A stretch of DNA of 6,997 nucleotides from NCBI GenBank assembly GCA_919902965.1, contig CAKKSJ010000378.1:1-6997 (forward strand). The letters run 5' to 3'. Each line of letters opens with the position of its first letter. Within the stretch, counting starts at the first letter, position 1. The notes beneath the pieces were generated by a model. The model was given only the letters and a program-made list of their open reading frames with translations. It did not search any database and was not told the origin of the DNA. The stretch is from Burkholderiales bacterium (GTDB lineage Bacteria; Pseudomonadota; Gammaproteobacteria; Burkholderiales; SG8-39). Of the stretch, positions 1 to 5,882 are shown one piece after another. Made by a program: the position numbers and the translations under genes.

Positions 1-36
1 CAGCTTCATGCAGTCGTCAACGGTGATACGGGCCAT
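1..36 (-). CDS. rpoZ: RNA polymerase omega subunit, N-terminal fragment
   Basis: Only the first 12 codons are inside the window. They read MARITVDDCMKL, which matches the highly conserved start of the proteobacterial omega subunit (usual form MARITVEDCL..). Omega is a small subunit that helps assemble RNA polymerase and, in proteobacteria, forms part of a ppGpp binding site. The ATG is supported by a Shine-Dalgarno-like AAGGAA at 41-46, four bases upstream. The gene follows gmk on the same strand after 95 bp, which is the standard gmk-rpoZ-spoT order in proteobacteria; spoT would lie beyond the left edge, which cannot be seen here. Identification rests on 12 residues plus synteny, which together are strong. 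Confidence 0.88.
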   Translation of the reverse strand, partial: MARITVDDCMKL

Positions 37-98
37 GATGTTCCTTGGTTAAGAGGCCGTCACAACAGTTTCGTGACAGCCCCCGGTTTAGGGGAGCA

Positions 99-118
99 CG
101 AGGGGATGCTTCCCCTCG
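99..118. repeat. Perfect 8-bp hairpin in the gmk-rpoZ spacer
   Basis: The arms CGAGGGGA and TCCCCTCG enclose a four-base loop (TGCT). The hairpin begins 14 bp after the gmk stop in the direction of transcription. No run of T follows it on the minus strand, so it does not look like an intrinsic terminator. Two weaker inverted repeats lie further along the same spacer: CCCC/GGGG at 81-94 and GTCAC/GTGAC at 59-77. The cluster could be an mRNA processing or stability element between gmk and rpoZ; that role is inference. Confidence 0.5.
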
Positions 119-131
119 AATCGTTCCCAAT

Positions 132-734
132 TTAGAACTTGAATACGCCGGGATAGCGCCCGAGCTGACGCGAATAGGTCAGCCTGGACGCACGCACGAC
201 CGCGATCAGGTCGCGACGCGCCTCCTCGAAGTCATTGTTAATAATAACATATTCAAACTCGGCTGCGTGGCTCATTTCCGCGGCCGCCACGGCGAGCCGC
301 CGCCGCACCACTTCCTCGCTATCCTGCCCCCGCCGGCGCATGCGCCGCTCCAACTCAGCGATAGAGGGCGGCAGGACGAATATGCCTATGGTATCGGTAA
401 CTAACTTGCGCACCTGCTGCGCGCCCTGCCAGTCGATTTCGAGCAGGATGTCGTGACCGGCGGCGCGCTGCGCCCGTATCCAGGCCGCGGAGGTTCCGTA
501 ATGATTGCCGTGGACCTCGGCGCTTTCCAGAAACTCGCCGCCTTCGAGCATGCGCATGAACCTCGCCTTGTCGACGAAGTGATAGTCGCGGCCGTCGGCT
601 TCTCCCGAACGCGGCGCGCGCGTGGTATAGGACACCGACAGATGAATTTCCTTGTCCGCTTCCAGCAGCTTTGCGCTAAGAGTGGACTTGCCCGCGCCGG
701 AGGGCGCGCTGATGATGAACAGGCTGCCGTTCAT
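132..734 (-). CDS. gmk: Guanylate kinase
   Basis: Cytoplasmic enzyme that phosphorylates GMP (and dGMP) to GDP with ATP, an essential step of purine nucleotide supply. The 200-residue product has the usual family length. The P-loop APSGAGKST is at residues 10-18. The GMP-binding segment SYTTRAPRSGE, around 35-45, has the expected Ser, two Arg and Glu, followed by a conserved Tyr at 51. The core motif EIDWQGAQQVR is at about 99-109, and an arginine-rich lid RRMRRRGQDSEEVVRRR follows. I chose the ATG at 732-734 because the protein then begins MNGSLFIISAPSG, as in known enzymes. The frame stays open upstream to a GTG at 813-815, but that 27-residue extension has no family counterpart. No strong Shine-Dalgarno precedes the ATG. 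The gene is followed by rpoZ. Upstream it faces the transporter ATPase gene rather than yicC, the frequent neighbour. Confidence 0.96.
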   Translation of the reverse strand: MNGSLFIISAPSGAGKSTLSAKLLEADKEIHLSVSYTTRAPRSGEADGRDYHFVDKARFMRMLEGGEFLESAEVHGNHYGTSAAWIRAQRAAGHDILLEIDWQGAQQVRKLVTDTIGIFVLPPSIAELERRMRRRGQDSEEVVRRRLAVAAAEMSHAAEFEYVIINNDFEEARRDLIAVVRASRLTYSRQLGRYPGVFKF

Positions 735-959
735 ACTATGGTTTGAATCCGAGTGCTGCTGCTCAGGGCAAATCGCATTGCAACTATCCGGTAATGGAAC
801 AGGTTCGGGCTGCACCTGGGATCTGGTTCATGTCCAGCTAAACGGGGCGCTTCCCCAGGGTCCGCCGAAGGCGCATTCTACCGCGGCGCGACAGCTTTCG
901 CGTCGAGCGCAAACCATAGGCAGATGTTTATCAGCCGAACGGCTTCGGATTGTCGCGAG
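735..959 (-). promoter_or_regulatory. Leader and probable promoter region of gmk
   Basis: This is a 225-bp gene-free spacer between the ATPase stop and the gmk ATG. On the minus strand, TAGAAT at 875-880 matches the sigma70 -10 consensus at five of six bases. I see no good -35 box at 16-18 bp spacing, so the promoter call is tentative. Between that box and gmk, the transcript would carry a GGGG/CCCC hairpin (844-856) and a CCTGGG/CCCAGG inverted repeat, giving a structured leader. Just after the ATPase stop is a weak CCGAA/TTCGG stem without a T run, so there is no clear terminator for the transporter operon and readthrough into gmk is possible. Confidence 0.35.
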
Positions 960-2051
960 CTAGCTGGCCAGCAGTTTAGCCTGCCTCAGATCGAGCCTGA
1001 CGGTGACGCTATTTCCCGGGGCGAAATCCGGCTTGCCGCCATAGTGCGCCTGGTCGGCCACGATGTCCGTATCGCCCACCCTTAGCTTGTAGCGCACGAA
1101 TTCACCCAGGAACTCGCGTTCGGCCACAGTGCCGTTCATGGCAATCTGGTCCTGCGGACCGGGGGTGCCCGACGCGCTCAAGGTAAGCGTATGCGGCCGG
1201 AACGCGATTTCAGCCGAACCCGGGCTTGCCCCGACGGAAGACGGCGGCAGCGCAATACGGCCCAGCGCGGATGAGTCGAATACCAGGCCTGCGTTAGACG
1301 CAGTAACCTCACCGCGAATCAGATTGATCGTGCCTACGAAATTGGCAATGAACCGGTTTGCCGGGTCGTCGAACAAATCCATGGGCGTGCCGATCTGCTG
1401 AATCACGCCGCCGTCCAGCACCGCGACCCGATCGGAAATCGACAGCGCCTCTTCCTGGTCATGCGTGACGAACAGGGTGGTGATGCCGAGTTTGCGCTGC
1501 AGCGCCAATATCTCGGTGCGCATATGCACGCGCAGCTTGGCGTCGAGATTGGACAGCGGTTCATCGAGCAGCAACACCTTGGGTTCGATGGCGATGGTGC
1601 GCGCCAGCGCCACCCGTTGCTGCTGGCCGCCGGAGAGCTGGTTGGGGCGCCGCTCGCCGTATTGCTCGAGCCCCACCAGCTCCAGCGCGGCCGCGACCTT
1701 GCGCTTGATGGTTTCACGCGGAATCCTGCGCTCCACCAAACCGAATGCGACGTTTTCCTGCACGGTCATATGCGGCCACAGCGCGTAGTTCTGGAACACC
1801 ATGCCGATATTGCGCTGCCACGGTGGCACGCGCGAGATGTCCTCGTCGTCTATGGCGATGGTCCCGGACTGTGCCAGGTTGAACCCGGCAATCAGGCGCA
1901 GCAAGGTGGACTTGCCCGAGCCCGACGGGCCGAGCAGGGCGAAGAACTCGCCCGGCTCTATGTTCACGCTGACATCGCGCAGCACCGGCGTAGTTCCGTA
2001 AGACAGCGAAACATTGCTGATTGCCACCCTGACTTTGCGCAAAGGGTCCAT
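960..2051 (-). CDS. ABC importer ATP-binding protein (FbpC/PotA type)
   Basis: The 363-residue ATPase would drive the importer encoded by the two upstream genes. The nucleotide-binding domain has every expected motif: Walker A GPSGSGKST at 41-49, Q-loop Gln87 in VFQNYALWPH, signature LSGGQQQR at 139-146, Walker B VLLLDEP at 159-165, D-loop SNLD at 167-170, and switch His197 in VTHDQEEA. The last 110 or so residues form a C-terminal regulatory region of the TOBE type common to iron(III), spermidine/putrescine, maltose and AfuC-like importers. The length is normal for that class. The start is firm: the ATG lies three bases past the permease stop and is preceded by GGAGGTG. The protein family does not settle the substrate, so I give no fbpC or afuC symbol. 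It is the last gene of the transporter operon. Confidence 0.95.
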   Translation of the reverse strand: MDPLRKVRVAISNVSLSYGTTPVLRDVSVNIEPGEFFALLGPSGSGKSTLLRLIAGFNLAQSGTIAIDDEDISRVPPWQRNIGMVFQNYALWPHMTVQENVAFGLVERRIPRETIKRKVAAALELVGLEQYGERRPNQLSGGQQQRVALARTIAIEPKVLLLDEPLSNLDAKLRVHMRTEILALQRKLGITTLFVTHDQEEALSISDRVAVLDGGVIQQIGTPMDLFDDPANRFIANFVGTINLIRGEVTASNAGLVFDSSALGRIALPPSSVGASPGSAEIAFRPHTLTLSASGTPGPQDQIAMNGTVAEREFLGEFVRYKLRVGDTDIVADQAHYGGKPDFAPGNSVTVRLDLRQAKLLAS

Positions 2052-2054
2052 GGC

Positions 2055-3767
2055 TTACACCTCCAGGTTCTTCAAGGGGCTTGCTTCCTGACTCGCGGCA
2101 CGGCTGCGGATCAGTCGATGGGAGAAATACGTGCCGAGAGCGACAATCAGCACGGCGAGCACACCCAGTGCCGCGCCCGGACCGCGGCCTGCCGCGCTCT
2201 GCATGTAGAGATAGATGCCGTAGGACATGGGCGCGTCGTTCTGCGAGGTGGTCAGCATGATGGTCGCCGACAATTCGACGGCAGCGGTCATGAAGCTGGT
2301 GACGAATCCGGCAAGGATGCCGCCCGCCATGAGCGGCACCACGATCCGGTAGATGGTGCGCTGCTTGTTGGCGCCGAGGTTTTCCGCGGCCTCCTCGAGC
2401 GAAACATGCATCTGCTGCATGGCGGCCATGCAGGAACGCAGCGCATAGGGCAGCCTGCGCACAGTGTACGCCAGCATGATGAGCATCCACGAGGAAGTCA
2501 GCAATTCGTCCATGAACGGCAGCTCCAGGCCCCTGAATGTGCGCAGGTAGCCGATCGCGAGCACCACGCCCGGGATGGCGAGTGCGGTGCTCGCGATGAA
2601 ATCGAGCGAGCGGCGCAGCGGCAGCCGCGTGCGCAGGATCAGATAGGCAATCGCGGTGCCGAGGATGATATCGAGCGTGGCGGCAAGCCCGCAGTAGAGC
2701 ATGGTGTTCCAGACCATGCGCGGGGAATCCTGTGCCACGGTCATATAGTGCTCGAGGCTGAAACTGTCGGGCAGCACGCTGAAACTCCATATCTTGCCGA
2801 AAGACAGCAGCAGGATACCGAGGTGCGGCGACAGCACCAGCAGCAGTACCAAGATGATCCAGCCGTAGGCGAGCACCGCCTGCCAGGGTTCGAGCCGGCG
2901 CTTGGCGAGTCCGGAATAGCCGCGCTGCATGGTCGCGTAGTCGCGGCCTCTGAGCGCCAGCGCCGATGCCCACAGCGCGAACAGCGAGAAACCGATCATC
3001 AGCACGCTGATCACGTAGCCGATCGGGTCTTCAATGCCGACCGAGGTAATCCTCAGATAGGCCTGCGGCGCGAGCATGTTGGTGACGTTGAGCACCAGTG
3101 GCGTGCCCAGGTCGTCGAACACTTTGATGAACACCAGTGCCGCACCGGCGACATACCCGGGCATCGCCAGCGGAAACACAATGCGGCGGAACAAGCGCAA
3201 GCCGCTGGCGCCGAGATTCTGCGCCGACTCCTCCATGGAGCTGTCGATGTTATTGAGCGAGACCACCAGGTTCATCAGGATGAACGGGAAGTAGTGCAGC
3301 GCTTCGACGAAGATCACGCCGTTCAAACCCTGCATGATCGGCAGATTGACGTCGAACCACTCGCCCAGCAACAGGTTGAGCGAGCCGCTGCGTCCGAACA
3401 GCAGCTGCATCGCCACCGCGCCGACGAAAGGCGGCATGATCAGCGGCAGTATCCCCAGCGTTTGGATCAGCAGCGCGCCGCGAAATTCAAAGCGCACCGT
3501 GAAGTACGCGAGCGGCAGCGCAATCAGCGATGCAAATACCACCGACAGCGTCGCCACGCCCAGGCTGTTCCAGAAGGATTCGCGCATCAGGGATATCTGG
3601 AAGAACGAGGCAAAGTGCTGCAGCGTCAGGCCGCCATCGCCGTTGGCAAAAGCGACGTAAACCACCATGATCACCGGCACAATCAGAAAAACCATCAGGA
3701 ACAGCGCGATCGCCAGCGCGATCCCGGCCTGCATGAAAGTGAATTGCCGGGGCGCGGCCGTGCTCAT
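2055..3767 (-). CDS. ABC importer permease, fused two-domain (FbpB type)
   Basis: The 570-residue inner-membrane protein holds two binding-protein-dependent permease domains in one chain, the layout of FbpB/SfuB/AfuB-like importers. An N-terminal membrane segment spans about residues 13-38. Further hydrophobic segments follow throughout, with a break between the halves around 272-298. Each half carries an EAA-loop motif, the contact site for the ATPase: EESAQNLGASGLRLFRRI at 179-196 and EEAAENLGANKQRTIYRI at 458-475, both with the conserved Gly and a Pro soon after. One fused chain would replace the usual two-permease dimer. The ATG at 3765-3767 gives a sensible N-terminus; the ribosome site is weak (GAGG, 5-6 bases upstream) and lies next to a hairpin. 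The gene comes 226 bp after the binding-protein gene and 3 bp before the ATPase gene. Substrate is not readable from the sequence. Confidence 0.94.
   Translation of the reverse strand: MSTAAPRQFTFMQAGIALAIALFLMVFLIVPVIMVVYVAFANGDGGLTLQHFASFFQISLMRESFWNSLGVATLSVVFASLIALPLAYFTVRFEFRGALLIQTLGILPLIMPPFVGAVAMQLLFGRSGSLNLLLGEWFDVNLPIMQGLNGVIFVEALHYFPFILMNLVVSLNNIDSSMEESAQNLGASGLRLFRRIVFPLAMPGYVAGAALVFIKVFDDLGTPLVLNVTNMLAPQAYLRITSVGIEDPIGYVISVLMIGFSLFALWASALALRGRDYATMQRGYSGLAKRRLEPWQAVLAYGWIILVLLLVLSPHLGILLLSFGKIWSFSVLPDSFSLEHYMTVAQDSPRMVWNTMLYCGLAATLDIILGTAIAYLILRTRLPLRRSLDFIASTALAIPGVVLAIGYLRTFRGLELPFMDELLTSSWMLIMLAYTVRRLPYALRSCMAAMQQMHVSLEEAAENLGANKQRTIYRIVVPLMAGGILAGFVTSFMTAAVELSATIMLTTSQNDAPMSYGIYLYMQSAAGRGPGAALGVLAVLIVALGTYFSHRLIRSRAASQEASPLKNLEV
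2058..2064 (-). promoter_or_regulatory. Strong Shine-Dalgarno of the ATPase gene, inside the permease end
   Basis: The minus strand reads GGAGGTG here, six bases before the ATPase ATG (2049-2051). It overlaps the last codons of the permease gene, whose stop TAA is at 2055-2057. A near-perfect ribosome site inside the previous gene, with a three-base gap between genes, is the arrangement expected for translational coupling of the two subunits. Confidence 0.8.
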
Positions 3768-3775
3768 GACAGCCT

Positions 3776-3799
3776 CGTCGCGATGTCGCGGACGCGACG
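3776..3799 (-). repeat. Hairpin beside the permease ribosome site
   Basis: The arms CGTCGCG (3776-3782) and CGCGACG (3793-3799) are exact inverted copies around a 10-base spacer. The spacer itself contains CGCGA, so a second pairing is possible (GTCGCG with CGCGAC). On the minus strand the element ends nine bases before the permease ATG, touching its weak GAGG ribosome site. It could lower translation of the permease relative to the binding protein. The structure is visible in the sequence; the effect is inference. Confidence 0.45.
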
Positions 3800-3918
3800 T
3801 ACGCCGGGCACGCTCGGCGCCGCCACGATCGGGATGGCTATCACGATCACGACAGCTTGATACAGGCGGACGCGAAAATCCGTGAACACGCAGGCCGCGC
3901 CCGAAGTCCGTCCAGCCG

Positions 3919-3931
3919 CCGGGAATCCCGG
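3919..3931 (-). repeat. Short GC-rich palindrome after the binding-protein gene
   Basis: CCGGGAATCCCGG is a palindrome of 13 bases; as RNA it can form a five-pair stem with a three-base loop. It starts about 60 bp past the binding-protein stop in the direction of transcription. No T run follows, so it is not a standard terminator. It may protect the 3' end of the binding-protein message within the operon transcript. The remainder of this 226-bp spacer (3768-3993) is GC-rich, and I see no gene in it. Confidence 0.35.
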
Positions 3932-3993
3932 GCAGCGCCGATGTCAGCCTGCGTAGGTTCCAGGACAGTCTTCAACTGCAAATGCGCTGATGC

Positions 3994-5325
3994 TTACTTG
4001 GCGAATGCAGCCGCCTGCTCGGCAAGCTCGACCGCCCTGGCGTAGTTCTTCTTTGCGCTGCTGTTCCAGTACTCCTCGAGGCCGGTCAGCTGCTTGGTCT
4101 TCCTGGCGTCGCGTTTGGTGTCGCGAAACAGAATCAGGAACTCCTTGTCCTTGGATTTTTCCTCGGAAACGATGGGCGTGTAGGTGAGTTCGCGCGCCTC
4201 GGCGAGCAGATTCTTCGCCTGTGCGTTGGGTTTTTTCGCGAGTTTTGCCGCCGCATCGTTGATGGCTTTCGTCGCCGCCACCAGTTCCTTGTGGCGGAAG
4301 GTGATGGTCTGGTCGAAAATCGAACTGACGACGTAGTAGCGCGCTTCGGACAATGCTGAATCAAAGTTGACCTTGGCTTTGATTTTTCCGCCGTAGGGGT
4401 TCGGATAGTCCTTGGGCGCCTTGGCATAGGTCGCGGGCAGCACCGGCAGGCGGCTGATCTTGGGATCGAGCAGCAGCAACTGGCCTTCTTCCGACAGCGT
4501 GAAAGCGATGAACTTCTTGCCGAGATCGGGATTTTTTCCGTTCGCGACAAGAGCGATATTGGCCGGCACGATGGCGGTAACCGAGGGATAGACAAATTCG
4601 ACGGGGAAGCCGGACGCCTTGGCCGACAGGCCGAAGAAATCGATCACCATGCCGATGCCGAACTGGCCGTTGTTGACGCCGTCGGGCACGCCGAAGCTGC
4701 GCTCGGTGATCGCGGCGGCGTTACCGGCGATCTGCAGCATTTCGCGCCAGCCTTTGGTCCAGCCTTCGCCCTGCAAGATGGTTTCGACGGTGAGATGGGT
4801 GGTTCCGGAGCGCGAGGGCGAGGACACCGCGACATGCCCAAAATACACCGGCTTGATGAGATCATGCCATTCCCTGGGCTCGGGCAACTTGTTGGCCTTC
4901 ATGTAGCGCGTGTTCCACATCAGGCCGTAGCCGGCCAGCGCCTGGCCGTAATAATAGCCCTGGGGATCGTTGACGGGATAGGCGCCGATCTTGGCCGGTA
5001 TGGCCGGATTCCTGCCATCGTACTTGGCCAGCAGACCATCCTTGGACAGCACCTCGAAAGCATCGGGGGCGGACGCCCAGAATATGTCCGGTTTGCTGGC
5101 GGCGGGCGCCTCGCGCACATAGGCCACGCCGGCCGAAGTACCCTTGTTCAGGATTTCGACTTTGACGCCGGGGTTTTTTGCTTCAAATGCTTTTTTGTAG
5201 ACCGCAGTCAGGTCCTTGGGAAAAGAGGTCACGACAAACAGCACCTGCTGGGCATGCGCAGCGGTGCCGAACAGGCTCAAACCCGCCGCCAAAAGGCCGA
5301 ACTTGATCAAGGAAAGATGTTTCAA
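3994..5325 (-). CDS. Periplasmic solute-binding protein of an ABC importer
   Basis: The 443-residue protein would capture the substrate in the periplasm and deliver it to the fused permease. A clear Sec signal peptide (residues 1-25) has Lys2 and Lys8, a hydrophobic core GLLAAGLSLFG and the cleavage site AHA|QQ. The mature part resembles family 1 binding proteins related to FbpA/AfuA/PgtC: VVTSFPKDLTAVYKKAFEAK near the start, KPDIFWASAPDAFEVL at 78-93, and the ligand-loop-like PSRSGTTHLTVE at 170-181. Where ferric-binding proteins have an iron-ligating Tyr pair, this one has IDFFG (228-232). Residues from about 320 form an extra, mostly helical and charged part, making the protein about 100 residues longer than typical FbpA. 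The start is a TTG (5323-5325) with AGGAG six bases upstream; no nearby ATG fits the signal peptide. It is the first gene of the operon. Iron, phosphorylated compounds and organophosphonates all remain possible substrates. Confidence 0.92.
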   Translation of the reverse strand: MKHLSLIKFGLLAAGLSLFGTAAHAQQVLFVVTSFPKDLTAVYKKAFEAKNPGVKVEILNKGTSAGVAYVREAPAASKPDIFWASAPDAFEVLSKDGLLAKYDGRNPAIPAKIGAYPVNDPQGYYYGQALAGYGLMWNTRYMKANKLPEPREWHDLIKPVYFGHVAVSSPSRSGTTHLTVETILQGEGWTKGWREMLQIAGNAAAITERSFGVPDGVNNGQFGIGMVIDFFGLSAKASGFPVEFVYPSVTAIVPANIALVANGKNPDLGKKFIAFTLSEEGQLLLLDPKISRLPVLPATYAKAPKDYPNPYGGKIKAKVNFDSALSEARYYVVSSIFDQTITFRHKELVAATKAINDAAAKLAKKPNAQAKNLLAEARELTYTPIVSEEKSKDKEFLILFRDTKRDARKTKQLTGLEEYWNSSAKKNYARAVELAEQAAAFAK

Positions 5326-5331
5326 TGCAGT

Positions 5332-5336
5332 CTCCT
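5332..5336 (-). promoter_or_regulatory. Shine-Dalgarno that fixes the TTG start of the binding protein
   Basis: The minus strand reads GAGGAGA over 5331-5337, with the AGGAG core at 5332-5336 ending six bases before the TTG at 5323-5325. The spacing and strength of this site support the rare TTG start, and the codons after it encode the basic-then-hydrophobic start of the signal peptide. Confidence 0.75.
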
Positions 5337-5368
5337 CAGGTTGATGACGTACGCATAGCTTATGGCCA

Positions 5369-5397
5369 ATATTACGATCTGCCGCGGGAACTGACCA
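5369..5397 (-). promoter_or_regulatory. Candidate sigma70 promoter of the transporter operon
   Basis: On the minus strand, TGGTCA (5392-5397) and TAATAT (5369-5374) are separated by exactly 17 bases; each matches the sigma70 consensus at four of six positions. The -10 box lies about 45 bp before the start codon of the binding-protein gene, in the most AT-rich stretch of the window. A short CATA-AGC-TATG inverted repeat lies between the -10 box and the ribosome site (5354-5364). I see no clear Fur or Pho box. The match is only fair and could be chance. Confidence 0.3.
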
Positions 5398-5652
5398 GCG
5401 GCCAGCTTACTCGATGTTCTGTATCTGAGTATTAGGCTGCAAAGCTAATGTCATTGGAATTATCTGGTTATGTGACAAATTCGGGTCGCGAGATAGATCG
5501 GGCTACACGCCTAGCTACGCAGGATGGTTTCGCAACATCTCTCGAGGGAACATTCTACCTCGGCGAACCGGCTTTGGCGTCGAGTACAAATCGTTCAGAG
5601 GTCTTTGGAGCCGAAGCGGCGTCACGTTGCCGGCCAGAAAGGAGAACGGAAA
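5398..5652. other. Gene-free stretch beside the transposase remnant
   Basis: No reading frame here has a recognisable product. Composition is visibly more AT-rich than the flanking genes up to about 5510, then GC-rich. An open minus-strand frame continues from the transposase remnant down to a stop at 5515, but its sequence past position 5653 no longer looks like that family. The octamer AATTCGGG at 5478-5485 recurs in inverted orientation at 5839-5846, on the other side of the remnant. Confidence 0.4.
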
Positions 5653-5805
5653 CACCCGCTCAGCACCGGTGTACCGAATACGCTTGCCGCGCAGTCGCTC
5701 CCCCGGCAGCCGATTCTCGGCTTGGAGGTACTCAATGACCATGAACTGGTGGCGATGGACCCACGCCGAGACGACCACCAGCAAGAATGTGGGCAGTGGA
5801 GGCAC
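5653..5805 (-). pseudogene. Remnant of an integrase-core transposase, N-terminal piece only
   Basis: Translation from a GTG at 5803-5805 gives about 51 residues that begin VPPLPTFLLVVVSAW, run through VIEYLQAENRLPGERL and end RGKRIRYTGAERV. This is the pattern I know from the N-terminus of a family of rve/integrase-core transposases (hydrophobic start, then VIEYLxAENRxLxExLxGxRxRxTDAxR). Two positions look decayed: Pro-Gly in ENRLPGERL and Gly for Asp in YTGAER. After residue 51 the family resemblance stops, although the frame stays open to 5515. The catalytic DDE domain is absent. The likely reading is a scar of an old insertion between the cytochrome maturation gene and the transporter operon. 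Identification is from memory of the family, not a search. Confidence 0.6.
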
Positions 5806-5838
5806 GGAACCCGTGCCAGACGTCGGCCGCGTTCCTCG

Positions 5839-5874
5839 CCCGAATTGCTGGACACTACTGCTCACTCATTCGGG
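5839..5874. repeat. Inverted repeat CCCGAAT/ATTCGGG downstream of the ccmI-like gene
   Basis: CCCGAAT (5839-5845) and ATTCGGG (5868-5874) are exact inverted copies about 22 bases apart, starting 9 bp after the stop of the ccmI-like gene. The loop is too long for an ordinary terminator and no T run follows. It lies at the edge of the transposase remnant, so it may belong to an old element end; chance is also possible. Confidence 0.3.
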
Positions 5875-5882
5875 ATACACAA

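Noticed and set aside
735..815. A 27-residue N-terminal extension of guanylate kinase from a GTG start
   Set aside because: Known guanylate kinases begin just before the beta strand leading to the P-loop, which matches the ATG at 732-734; the extension has no recognisable sequence.
1714..2973. A minus-strand open frame of about 420 codons overlapping the permease and ATPase genes in another frame
   Set aside because: It is a frame-shifted shadow: fragments resemble out-of-frame readings of the permease and ATPase, with high Arg/His/Ala content and no motif of its own.
1461..3860. A plus-strand open frame of about 800 codons antisense to the ATPase and permease genes
   Set aside because: Its product is rich in His, Arg, Gln and Ala with no domain or membrane pattern, and it mirrors two well-supported genes. 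Long antisense frames are common in GC-rich coding DNA.
3768..3993. A possible small gene or pseudogene in the binding protein-permease spacer
   Set aside because: The minus-strand frame I translated through the middle hits a stop and shows no recognisable peptide; the stretch is better explained as a structured spacer.
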